Assembly (NCBI GenBank): GCA_949128115.1
Contig: OX421966.1
Coordinates: 38,457,042 to 38,521,041, forward strand
Length of the DNA stretch: 64,000 nucleotides
Reading direction: 5' to 3'
From: Anaspis maculata
Lineage: Eukaryota; Arthropoda; Insecta; Coleoptera; Scraptiidae
Part shown: positions 1-11,099 of the stretch, piece by piece
Numbering within the stretch: the first letter of the stretch is position 1
Layout: each line of letters begins with the position of its first letter
The notes under the pieces: model-generated
The model's input: the letters and a program-made list of their open reading frames with translations, nothing else
The model's database searches: none
What the model was told of the DNA's origin: nothing
Position numbers and translations under genes: made by a program

Positions 1-527
1 GGAAAAAAATGTTTTTGATCATACGGTATTTATTAGTGCTGTCAACCGGTTACGGTTAACCGGTCAATAACCGGTTAAAAACCGGTCACGGTTAACCGGT
101 TAAAAATAACCGGTCAATAACCGGTTAAAAATAACCGGTCAATAACCGGTTAACCGGTTTGACCGGTTATGGTTAACCGACTTGACCGGTTATTACCAAC
201 CAATAATCGGTCAAGGTTAAAAGGCCGGTTATGGTCCATTTGTTCAAAATCATTTACGGTTAAAGACGGAGTCATATTGGTGGAATAAGCGTTGCGAAAT
301 CAATCCGTGTGGGTTTAAACCCTTGACGGATTCTCACCATTTTGGTCTCTTTCGATAGCTACAAGGATGTACTTTAGTTTGAGCCCATTGGAATTTTTTT
401 TCGATTTTGGAGATGCCAATGGGCTCAAACCAAAGTACATCCTTGTAGCTTTCGAAAGAGACCTGAATGGTGTGATTCTGTCAAGGAATAAACCCACAAG
501 GATTGATTTCGCAACGCTTATTCTACC

Positions 528-1756
528 TAGTGTTTCGTCAAGACAAGAAATCTTGTCTCGATGGTCACTTCTTGTCTTGTCTTGAAATTCAAGACAAGAA
601 TAGATAGTACTCTTGACTTGAAGATTTCTTGATGGTTGCCTTCTTGTCTTGATGTCAAGAAATCTTGATATTTCTTGATCTTGATGGGCTCCGGATCAAA
701 CCGGTTAGTTTCGTTTTATATTAGTTCACCGACTGCAGTTACCCCATGTTGACGGAACATGTGGAGCGCTGATTAAAATCAGGCATGCAACTTAATAAAA
801 AAATACATTTCCAGCAAAAAACGGGTGAAAATCCCTGTTTTGGATCCCCATTTTCCGTGGTTTTGGATCAATTGCAATACAACTTTGTGGACATGCGTCC
901 AATAGTAGCCAAATGTGAAAATAAGCTTTTGGCACTAAAACATCAGTCAGGTGTACCACAACATAATTAAATGAAAACATGAGTTTTTCATACCTTTGGA
1001 AGAGTTTCACAAATTTTGATGGAACTTGGAATATGATGAGAAGTATCTGGGGATTGAAACGTTTGTTCGAAATATTTTGAAATCAGACAATCAGGACTTC
1101 CGCAACTGAAAAAATAGTTGGGGATGATATTCCCATTTCTATGAAATAACGTCAAAATTTCGACCGCGGTGGGTTACCAGAATGGAATGGAAATTTGTGT
1201 ATATATCTGCGACATCGTAATCAGAAAATACTTTGGGAAAGTGTTGAAAATAAAGATCAGCCTAAAACGACATTTTGTTTTCAGATATTATTTTTCTGAA
1301 AATAAACGGAGAACTCGTGGTTCATCTTACATCCTCGGAATTAGACCGATTTTGATGTAATTCAGTATTGAGGTGGGAGTCCGGCCCAAAATTAGTTGAT
1401 GCCAGTTGATCCCAGCCACCACAATTTGGAAAAAATAAGAATCAGTGTCAAAGATCAATAATCTGATTCAATAATTTCATAGAAATAATATAATTGTCTT
1501 CAAGGACGTAAGTATAAGACTCTCGCTATAACTGTATTCTAAATAAAAGAATGCTTCATGTTTGAAATTTTTGCGATTTGTTTTTATCAAGAAATATCAA
1601 GAACTCTTGACACATTTTCAAGAAGTCTTGATTCTTGACACAACAACTCTTGTCTTGTCTTGATTTTCGGACCTCCTTTCTTGTCCCGATTTTCTCTTGA
1701 TTTCAAGACAAAATCAAGACAAGATCTTGAAACCATCTTGATTTGGTGAAACACTA
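528..1756. mobile_element. Nested hAT-type element, non-autonomous
   Basis: The termini are TAGTGTTTC at 528-536 and GAAACACTA at 1748-1756. The flanks are ATTCTACC (520-527) and ATTTTACC (1757-1764), an 8-bp duplication with one mismatch. Subterminal DNA (536-690 and 1585-1745) is rich in CTTGTCTTGA/TCAAGACAAG repeats in both orientations. The interior carries a dispersed repeat (740-1010) seen again near 38.1-38.4 kb. No transposase frame is visible. Confidence 0.8.
740..1010 (+). repeat. Dispersed repeat, inverted copy at 38125-38420
   Basis: About 270 bp match the reverse complement of 38125-38420. Shared landmarks include the AAGCTTTTGGC/GCCAAAAGCTT block, the TTGCAATACAACTTTGTG block and the stretch ending in AAAATGAGTTTTTC-like sequence. 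One copy sits inside a hAT and the other inside a foldback, so it is a mobile or captured sequence of unknown class. Confidence 0.7.
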
Positions 1757-2493
1757 ATTTTACCAATCCAACTCCGTCCTTAATCAGTTACTACAACTAG
1801 CTGGTCAATCACCGGTGAATTTGAACAACTGGTGCATCATGGTAGGGTAATTATCACAGCGGAGGTAATGCAGAGTTCATTCTTATGATACCACCTATAA
1901 GCTACAAGGCAAGTACACTCACTTACCTATACCTAGTCTTTTGAAAATATGTTTTTGCACTACCTATATTAAATGCGTTATTTTACGACCTCAAAACAGG
2001 GCCTAAAGTGACTCTTTTCAGCCCTTGGGCAAAAAAGTCGTCATGGCAACGAGCGCTCTTGATCCGTCAGAAGAGACGTCACCTTCAATTTTGACGTAAC
2101 TACTTAATGCGATGCAAAATGGACTTCAATTTGCAGGGAACACGAAAGACTACAAGAACAACAAAATTAGCACGTTTACATACCAAAACCAATGAATACT
2201 TGTTTTATGCTAGTAAGCGATGGGGCCCCGGCAGCTAATACGTGTTCAAGATAGGTGATAAGTAATAACCTACCACTCGTCCATGCGATCTGGTAGGCTA
2301 TGACCGGGTTAAATTTCAGGATGTCAAGCTGCTTTCTTGGGGCACAGCCTACCCCAATTCCGAATTTTGTTGATCGCATGGTAGATCGTGCGACGTACAA
2401 CCAAGTAATCAGCGCTGCCATGACAATTTCTCAACGACTGAATAACTCGAAATTTCCAGTCTTGCACTAGCCAGTGCAAAAAATATTGTATGC

Positions 2494-2603
2494 ACCTTGG
2501 GCCTAAAGTGCGTTTTTTCCCCTTGTGCTTGCTTCCCTCGGCCTACGGCCTCGGTCGCAATCTCGCACAGCGGGGAAAAAAAGTGGCACTTTATGCCCAT
2601 GGT
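2494..2603. repeat. Short palindromic MITE-like hairpin
   Basis: GGGCCTAAAGTGCG at 2499-2512 pairs with CACTTTATGCCC at 2587-2598, and the inner TTTTTTCCCC pairs with GGGGAAAAAAA. The loop contains the GC-rich palindrome GGCCTACGGCC. A partial relative (GGGCCTAAAGTGACTC) lies near 1999. No clear target duplication was found. Confidence 0.6.
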
Positions 2604-2787
2604 ACATAAATAACTATTTTCAAAATTATTGTGTATGATGGCGAAAATACGGAAAACTTGCAGGTACCTATTTATTTATTTTTTGATTGAGGGTTCAATT
2701 TCGTGGGAAGTGAAGTTGAAATTTGACATATTCAAACCAAAAGATCAAAACGCTGGAGTAGACTTCCAAGATTTTTGAGAATAAGTA

Positions 2788-3764
2788 TACAGGATGTTTC
2801 GTGTTTAATCGGAATCGTTTTGACAGCGGATAAAGCATGAAAAAATAAGTGGACTTTCTCCAGAAAACTTTGTTCAGAAATGTAGAAAAGCTGAGATAAA
2901 GCCATTCAAAGTTGAGAATTAAATACGGTTTTCCTCACATAATTTCCACACCGTTGAAACAATTTGCCTCAAATTTTACATAGCTCGTCCCTGTTATCTT
3001 CCATAATTTCTACGCCACTGACTACTTTGCAGAAATGCCCAAAGGCACTTGAATTCTGCAGTCAATTCAGAAGAAAAAGTTACTTCTGACAAATATTAAA
3101 AGCTTCCTTGTCAAGATATTTGAATCCGAATCTTTGAAAAACATGTTGAAAACGCCAATTCCAAGAAATTAAAGATAATGATCGGGGAGAAGTCATGATT
3201 TCTTCACTGAAACAGACTTTCCAGGCGTTTTGAGTTCATGAACCATTATTTTAGCTGAGAAGCAACAAGTTTTCGAAATATTATTTTTTTGGCTCTTGAA
3301 ATTGGTTTAAAAGATTTTTTTCAAACATTATGATTCAATTATCTCGAAAACGAAGCCATTAACAAAAGTTGCCAGGAGTAAATTTTTCCTTTAAATTAAT
3401 TGCCAGTCCAAATGCCTAGGCATTTTTGCAAAATAGTCAGTGCAGCAGAAATTAAGGGGAGAACAGGGACGAGTCCCCCAATATCCACGCCATTGGACCA
3501 ATGTGTCGAAACTCAAAATCCTCCAAAGTCCTTGAGTGACAGTTTTTGATGATTCACTTGATAATCACGTATCCAAAATGTGAGGCGAATTGGTTCAACG
3601 GTGCGAAAAGTATGTGAAAAAACGATATTTGAATTTTAACATTGAAGGGCTGTATCTCAGTTGATATACGTTTTTGAAAAAAAGTTAAAAAAAAAGCCCA
3701 TTTTTTCATGCTTCATCCACTGGCAAAATCTTCGTGATCAAACAGTTGAACAGGGACACCTGTA
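2788..3764. mobile_element. TA-flanked foldback element (about 0.97 kb)
   Basis: The two halves are inverted copies. GCATGAAAAAAT near 2836 matches its complement near 3700, GCTCGTCCCTGTT near 2982 matches AACAGGGACGAG near 3464, and TTTGCAGAAATGCC matches GGCATTTTTGCAAA. The ends read TACAGG and CCTGTA, giving a TA duplication as in Tc1/mariner-like MITEs. A related sequence lies at about 56950-57490. Confidence 0.65.
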
Positions 3765-3812
3765 TATTTTCTATTTTTTATTTTTATACTTATACCAATC
3801 AAACTATGAGGA

Positions 3813-3953
3813 AGAGGTGCGCTTTTAGGGGCTATTGATTTGTATTTGAGTGTTCCAAATTACATATTACAATGACATATTATGGCCGCTCGATTGTAAT
3901 ATGTATTTTTGAAAACTCAAATATGAACGGATAGCCCCTAAAAGCGCACCTCT
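3813..3953. repeat. 141-bp palindromic MITE
   Basis: The terminal inverted repeats start AGAGGTGCGCTTTTAGGGGC (3813-3832) and end with the complement (3934-3953). The inverted repeat continues imperfectly through TATTTGAGT/ACTCAAATA and CATATTACAAT/ATTGTAATATG to the centre. The target duplication is not clear. Confidence 0.75.
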
Positions 3954-4399
3954 AACTGCGCTTCTAGCTTGAAAGCGAGATATGAATCATGAATATTAGT
4001 ATGGGGGCATAGGTCGTGCCGTGTGCATCTTCGTGAAGATATATAGATTTATGTTTTAATCGATTCCTGCGGGATCAAGGACTATGAAAAATTATGGTGG
4101 AATATTGGAATTTATGGCAGGCAAATATGGTGGAGGCGCCAAAATGGGCTTCATCTGGTAGTAAAAAACTGGCTGTAGCTCGTTTGTTTTTCAACGGATT
4201 TCAACATCTGAAACGTTAGTGCAAAGCCGGTTACAATTACAAATAACCGGTCACAATTGGAATTTTCAACCGGTTCAAAACCAGTCAAACCGGTTAACCA
4301 GTTAATCCATTACCGGTTAACCGGTTATGGTACGGTTAACCATGACCGGTTATTCCGTGACCGGTCAATTTATTTTTTTCTGACAGCACTAGTATTTAT

Positions 4400-5839
4400 T
4401 TCAGTGGGTTCCCTGTTCGTCCAGGAATCAAGGCAAATGATTGAGAAGTTATAATTATTTATGTGGAGAAGTCTCAGACCATCAGACCGACCGAGCAACT
4501 ACCATCGAGATCCAGAGGACACGTGTTTTGACCTGTTCGAGTCTGACCAGTGCTGGGGCACTCAAAGCGGAAGCTCGATGATCCATAACGGTTCAAGACT
4601 TTCCTATGATTGTGTTCTCCGAGAGTACTCATAGGTGAGACACCCGTGCGGCGCCATCTACTAGCGGCTTTCCGCAGTGTGAATTTCCAGTTAGGAAGGG
4701 TGATAATAAAGCAACGGAAAAGTAGATTAACAACGACCTGTGATACTTAACTTTGAAATTATTTTTTTGTCCTAGTAACAAACGGGATGGCTTCCGAAGT
4801 GACCTCACAGTCGCCATTACTCACCCCGGCTTAAGATAATAACTAAGTGTATAAACCGCCACTAGTAAAACATAAAAAACCACTTTACGATTATGTCCAC
4901 CTCGTGCCCCGTCCAAGATTTCCAACCCCAACCGGCATTTTGACGACGTCACGGCCGGCCGCTTGGCCATATCCTCATCTCGTTTCGAAAATAATCGCAA
5001 ACTTCCTGGATGTGTTCGATAAAACACTGGAAAAGGCTGCTAACACAAAAACCGGATCGTCGCGTGATTTAAGGTTTCCGGAGGGCCGGATCTGCAAGTC
5101 CGGTTTGCGGAGTCGCACACGCTCGCACACAGCATGCACACACACATTCACGGCTGGTAGATTGGCGTGGCGGATAATAATGGAGCCGACCGCATCTTTT
5201 GTCATCTAACAGAGTGAAGAGTAATGGCAGCGTTCGAGTGCAGAACCATGTACCGACCCGGCAGCAACGGACAGTGAGACACCGCCGAATTCCGGGACTC
5301 CGGACTGAGCAATACATTACCGGGCAACACCAATTACCACCGCACATATACGCTACAGAACATTAACCAGCTCGGGCGGAACAAAATTTTAAACTTTATC
5401 CAGTAAAAGGAAACGCATTACTCACTGGATTTGTTCGATTTCGATTTGGATCCAGATGTTCACACGCATTGAGTAAGTAACACTTCCCGAACTGTCCGAC
5501 TTACAAGCGCAGTTTCAGGTAGGTCCTATGGAATAATTGAGACTTCAGGTACCTACCTACCGTTCTACCGACTACTGATATACAGCATTCTGTGTTTAAT
5601 CAGTAATCCACTAGAAATGGAGGCGGAAGCTCTGGAATATTCTAGATTGATAGCGGCGCACCGCGAAGATCGTTCCGGACGGATCATTGAAGTCTCCAAA
5701 ACACTCGATCACTCGATCACCTAGCGGCGGCAGCCGCACGACGCGGCAAGTAACAGTTGAGATTAGCTGGCGATAAACGTACATATTAAACGTTACACCC
5801 TCATTTGTTACACAGCAAGCTATGGAAAATTTCAAAGAC
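4400..5839. other. Unassigned interval between two TE insertions
   Basis: This interval separates the hAT element from the LTR retroelement. It contains a moderately GC-rich stretch (about 4880-5350) with an open frame of 120 codons (4847-5209, plus). That translation is biased to Pro, Ser, Thr and Arg and matches no family I recognise. Several AGGTAGGT/AGGTACCTAC tracts occur near 5518-5560. I see no TE ends, RNA gene or convincing exon. Confidence 0.4.
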
Positions 5840-5894
5840 GTTGTGTGGTATTCCCCCTTTGTTTTGTTTGTACGTTGGTACCTGAAGTAGGTAC

Positions 5895-7179
5895 AATCGT
5901 GAGCAATATTTTACTCCATGCCCGGTCTAGGAGCTGTATTACTGGTTGCATCGTGAGTCCGTATTTCGTAGGTCAGTGGCGCGCGGTCAGCAGTAGAGCT
6001 TCGGGCACTCGGTCAGGTATATGCGATCAATTTATTCATGCATTTGTGCTACCGATTTCGTTTTATCATACCTAAAGTCCGTTTGTATGGTGGCATTTTT
6101 TGTGCAAGAAATAATGGAATTTCTGTGGCAATGTTAAATAGGAAATATATTGAATAATTTTCAAAATTTCTTATAAAATCTGTAGGTAAACAAATCACTT
6201 TGGTCAAATACTGAATGTACCATAATGTTCTTTATAATAATGTTCGTATACCTGTTAGACATTTATTTAAACGTACCAAGTCGAAGGTCGCGAATGAATG
6301 AGAACATATTGTATCTTGCTCGGTAGCATTACTTTTTGGAACATTGCACATAATCAGCATTTTGCTGGTTTATCGGCAGTTACCACCGCTAATAAAACAG
6401 TTGAAATTTTGAAAGGTTGCTCTATACTAACTAGTAGGTGTAACGAAGGTTTAGCGTGTAGCTGGCTGTTTTATCAGCGTCAGCGGTGGTAACTGCCGAT
6501 AACCAGCAAAATGCTGATTATGTGCAATGTTCCAAAAAGTGTAGTGATATGCTACCGAGCAACCTAAAATATTTTTTCATTTATCCACGACCTTCGACTT
6601 GGCACGTTTCTCAAATGTCCAAAAGGTATTCGAACAATTACGAACATTATGAACACTATATAATTATATATATGAATACTAATTTAAACCAAAGTGATTC
6701 GTTTACGACGATTAGAGCACCGGATTGCCTTGCAAAGGTCTTTCCGCAGCACGATTTAAAATCAAGCCGCTGTTTTATAATTTTAGGCAAATTCGTTTTT
6801 GATTTAGGTACCTAACCTCTAGAAGCTGTGTTAAAATTGAAGAAAATATATCATTGGGCCATTCTGTTCATTTCTTATCGCATATCTACACACAAATCTT
6901 GCAGCGCAGCAAACCAGAAATACAGTTTTTATAAGAAATTTTGAGAATTATTCAATATATTTCCTTTTCAACATTGTCGCAGAAATTCCATTATTTCTTG
7001 CACAAGAAATGCCACCGTGTCAAACGGACTTGAGGCGTGATAAAACGGAATCGGTAGCACAAATGCATGAATAAATTGATCGCATATACCTGGCCGTGTG
7101 CCCGAAAGTCTAGTGTTGACGACGCAACCAGTAATACAGCTCCTAGACCGGGCATGGAGTGAAATATTGCTCACGATTA
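5895..7179. mobile_element. 1.3-kb palindromic foldback inside the LTR
   Basis: The ends are AATCGTGAGCAATATT (5895) and AATATTGCTCACGATT (ending 7178). The arms match inward through GCCCGGTCTAGGAGCTGTAT, the ATGCATGAATAAATTGAT block, CCAAGTCGAAGGTCG (near 6276 and 6590) and a near-perfect stem around 6322-6400/6490-6545. The centre is near 6450. The unoccupied site GTAGGTACGGTCG occurs in both other LTR copies (near 47193 plus, near 27668 minus), which defines the insertion precisely. The duplicated bases are TA or TAC. No coding capacity is seen. Confidence 0.85.
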
Positions 7180-9166
7180 TACGGTCGTTGACATTCGTAG
7201 CGTTTGCGGGTGGAAGAGGGAGATGGCGCTGGCGCGCGAGCGGCAGTCGCGGGCGCAGAGAAGAAAATCAGCTGTGGTGTGAGGAACACGTGATTTTCAG
7301 TGCAACGAGTGTGCGTCGTTTTCACAATTTTAAGGTTGGTCTTTCTTTGATTATTGTACCGTAATTTTGGCTTCCATCCGCTTACCGAATCATGCACTTC
7401 GATACCTATTTTGTCCGCAAAATTATTGTACCTAACACAAAATTCTTTGTTCTCTTTATTCTCAACGGGCTTGCATAACCCTCAGTTTTTCCCCCTCTGA
7501 AATTAAGGTGCTTGTCCTGCATTGAATTTTGTGTGATTAATCTACTCCCAAATGATCTCAATGTTGATGGCAAAGGCCGTAATCTAGTGGGTGTGCACTT
7601 TGCGCACTCATGACGTGGCCTCAGCACTGCGCTGTCGCGCGTATTTCGAGATTTTATCAATGTTTCTTTTCCACAAGCTACGTCTCAAACAGTAAGACGA
7701 CAAAAAGAAACTCTGCTACATCAAAATCAGCCGCTAGGTAGAGAATAGTTCTTTTTATGATTAATTTACATTTCATTGTTCATTGTCGGGTTATACATGA
7801 AAGTAAAGGAAGGAAAGAAGACTTGCACGCTTCTCTGTGTCCGGGGGGGGGGGTCCACCTGCTTGTATGAATCTGCCTTGTTGAGTCTACCAACCTTTTT
7901 TTATTTGGGGAAAAATTATGTAATACGACGAAGAGAGGGTCACAGGTTGGCTCGAGTCGATTTTCTTGTATGTGATCACTTCTGTTAACTAACCATTGTT
8001 CTGTTTTGTATGTAAGTATGTACCTGTGGGGTTTGTGATGGGTAACTGCTGGGGAATTTCGGGCGAATGCGTTGTAGATACTTCTTCCTTCCAATTGCTT
8101 GCTAAGAGTATGACCAACTCCAACTTCTCTACTTATTTATATTCCGCATGTTTCTTGTTTATTCATCTACCTGTTTACCCAGACAGCACGAAATGTTTTA
8201 AAAATATTTGGTAGTAGTTGATGAATGTTTACAACATTCTATAAATGTTCACATATTATTCGTCACAAATATTACATAAATATCAAGGTGAAATATTGTA
8301 CCAACATTCAGCAAATATTTTGAACATTTATTGAATATTCAACAATAAATATCATCAAAATATATAGTGAACTTAATTTCTCTGACATTTACAGTATTCT
8401 AGGCAATGTGGCTCCCGGTTTTTGTTTTGGTTATTTGCACGGAACTTTGAAATATATAGTTGTGTTGTATTGAAGAGATAGCGTTTCACATCCCTTCGAC
8501 TTCAAGTTGGTGTAGTTTGCCTTAAATTAGCAAAATTCGGTTTGCGGTCCTGAAAGTGCCTTTTTAACGACCTACAATAGGTTTTTCCTATGTTACGGTT
8601 GAAATGATTTATAATGTCGTGAAATACATCCCGTATTTTATTTGTTTCGTACAAAGATGTCACTTCAATTTATTTCGACACAAATTGGTAATTTATGTAG
8701 CAAGTACGCGGATGTTTAAGGACGAGGCGGCAGCCGAGTATCCCTAAAAGTGGATGAGCCGCTGGTCTTTCAAATAATTATATAAACTACGCACAAATCA
8801 ATACGTCGTTCCAAAAAATTTTACCCTTTTTCAATTTGATGTGAATTTGGATTACTACAATGAATTTACATTCTGTTCAAAGTGCCCGTGGACTTGATCC
8901 TTTGGCTATCAGTCCGTGGTTTTGCAAGACACTAGAAAATTCACATAAATTTTGTAGAGGGTGTTCAATGAGACAGTGTAAAATTTCTTAATCGTCAAGA
9001 AGCTCCCGTTCGAAAAAGAATTTTTTTCTCTTGAATTTGTACCACAAAGAAGACGAGGTAGGCCTTGAAGTACAGGGTGGTGCTTAAATTCTCTGCTGAT
9101 CTCCTTCATTTACAGGGTGAGCACAAAGAAATCATCTTTTTGGTTTTGAATGGATAACTTTTTTCA

Positions 9167-11091
9167 TCCTTGACCGATTTTGAAAATTTGCGTCTTATAT
9201 TGAAGCTAAAACTTAAGGTAAAAAGACCTAAGGATCAGAATTGACTTGAAACAAACATTCAGAGTCAAGTGTTCAATAAAAGTTGGCCCAAATCTTGAAC
9301 GCCGTCTACAGCTCGTTTGGGAGAAGGAAAAGCTGAAAGCCACTTTCCTTTCGAAGAAATCGTTCATTCTGAATACATTGAGGTTTTTCTTGCATGTCCT
9401 AGCCAAAAATTGTAGGCGAAGAAATCCAATTACAACTGCATGTTCAAGAAGAAGTAGGAACAGCCTCCTGATCACCTTAAATTGGTCGTAACCAAGACTA
9501 CAAAAATCAAAACAATGAGTAATGGACAAACCAGATTAGGTAATTCCTAGGGTAATCCATTGTTTTTATTCCCGTAGTGTTGGTTACGACCAATTTCAGG
9601 TAAACAATGGACTGTTTCTCCTTGAACATGCAGTTGTAAATGAATTCCTCCACCTTAGTGTGGTCCATAAAAAATTGTTTTTCTATTTTTGATCGGGCCA
9701 CCCTCCACTTTTGTTACACATGCCCATAGTGATTTCCTGGTAAAATTTCAATTCTCTACCATGGCAGGAAGGGGGTGCTCATCAACCCTCTAATTTTGAA
9801 AATTCTAGATCTATTCGTAAAAGTCTGTGGCATCCAGATTCACCAAAAACACGAAGGAATATGTCAGTAATAATCTATTTAGCACAATTTAAGAATTATA
9901 TAGACGAAAAATCAGATGAGAGTGAAATATTGATCGTTGAACTAATAATGACACCTACTAAAAAAGCGGAAATGTTTCGCGGTATGACTTGTTGATGTTG
10001 AAGCTGGATGTCACAAAGTAAGGCCCAGTGTTTTCATCTCTGGTTAACTTTAACCAAAAGGTCAATGTCACAATTGTCATATCAACATTGCTGGGACATT
10101 GGTACCTTTGGCAATTAACCTCAAGTTGACCTCTGGATAGAGTTATCCTGGGACGGAAATACTGAGTCTAAAAATAATTTTGCAATCCTAAGGACTGCGG
10201 AAACCTCAAGATATTTCACCTTTGGAAGAACATTAAACATGTTACTGATTTTGAATATAAGTGTCTACTTCCTGAGACATTTCTTCTAAATATGGATCAA
10301 CATCCATGATTACCTTCAAGGCAAAGACTGACTTCGGTATAGAAGGGTGGTAAACGATACTGCTGAAAGGGGCGTCCAATTATTCGAGAAATACAACTAA
10401 CTACTGACCAATGACAATAATGAAAAGATGTTTTTGTTGCATATGGTGGACCAATTGGAAAATGGCGCCTATTTGGACGACCAAAAATTTTTGATCAACG
10501 TAGTCTAAAGCAATATCTCGAGCAATATCATACCATGTTAGTTGAACATTAAAATTCCGCTTCATTTTAATTTTTATTTCACAAAATTCTTCACTTAGGT
10601 ACACCAAAGGAACAATAATTCATATATTACTTCGTATTTTATTGAATCTGGATGCTACAAACTCCTATGGATAAATCTGGGATATTCAAATTTTGAGGGT
10701 TGATGAGCACCCCCTTCCTGCCATGGTAGAGAATTTAAATTTCACCAGGAAATTACTATAGGTATGTGTGACAAAAATGAAGGGTGGCCCCATCCAAAAT
10801 TGAAAAAAAATATTTTTGGACCACACTACTCCACCTACACAATTCTTAGCTAGGACAGGAACGAAAGACCTTAATGTATTCAGAATAAATGATTTATTCG
10901 AAAGAAACGTGGCTATTAGCAAATCCTTCTCCTAACGGGCTGTCGACGGCGTTCAAAATTTGGGCCACATTTCATTAAACCCTTGGCTTTGAATGTTGGT
11001 CTTGAGTCAAATCTGATCCTTAGGTCTTTTTACCCATAGCTTTAGCTTCAATATGAGCCTCAAATTTTCAAAATCGGCCAACAAGAAAAAC
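9167..11091. mobile_element. Palindromic element inserted in the left arm of F1
   Basis: The left part (9170-9810) and right part (10690-11075) are inverted copies. They share GACCGATTTTGAAAATTTG, the GGTAAAAAGACCTAAGGATCAGA block, GCAGGAAGGGGGTGCTCATCAACCC-like sequence and ATTCTGAATACATT. A second internal palindrome is centred near 9540 (arms about 9430-9532 and 9548-9650). The uninterrupted right arm of F1 (13725-13800) shows the sequence expected without this insertion. The exact ends and target duplication are uncertain. Confidence 0.65.
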
Positions 11092-11099
11092 AGTTCTGT

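Larger units (their letters stand above)
252..1800. repeat. Palindromic foldback split by a later hAT insertion
   Basis: The left arm (about 252-395) and right arm (about 410-527) are inverted copies. They share the CAATGGGCTCAAAC, GTACATCCTTGTAGCT and ATTTCGCAACGCTTATT segments, with a loop near 395-410. The right arm breaks at 527 and resumes at 1757-1800, where ACCAATCCAACTCCGTCCTTAA mirrors TTAAAGACGGAG at 260-271. The break is exactly the hAT element 528-1756. I see no coding potential. Confidence 0.75.
34..4391. mobile_element. hAT-type DNA transposon, no visible transposase
   Basis: The ends are an 11-bp perfect inverted repeat, TAGTGCTGTCA at 34-44 and its complement at 4381-4391. 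They are flanked by an identical 8-bp duplication GTATTTAT (26-33 and 4392-4399). An 8-bp duplication with a terminus fitting YARNG is the hAT signature. Subterminal DNA at both ends (44-240 and 4215-4370) is packed with ACCGGTT/GGTTAACCGGT units in both orientations, as expected of transposase-binding arrays. No open frame resembling a hAT transposase is present, so the copy is non-autonomous or gutted. It hosts several nested elements: a palindrome, a second hAT, a TA-flanked foldback and two small palindromes. Confidence 0.85.

Noticed and set aside
5844..5870. The TGTGGTATTCCCCC...GGGTATACTACA ends could be Ginger-type DNA transposon termini (TGTNR, 4-bp duplication).
   Set aside because: A tRNA-His primer-binding site follows the 3' end and two copies occur as a 5'/3' pair inside one GTTG duplication, which fits LTRs better.
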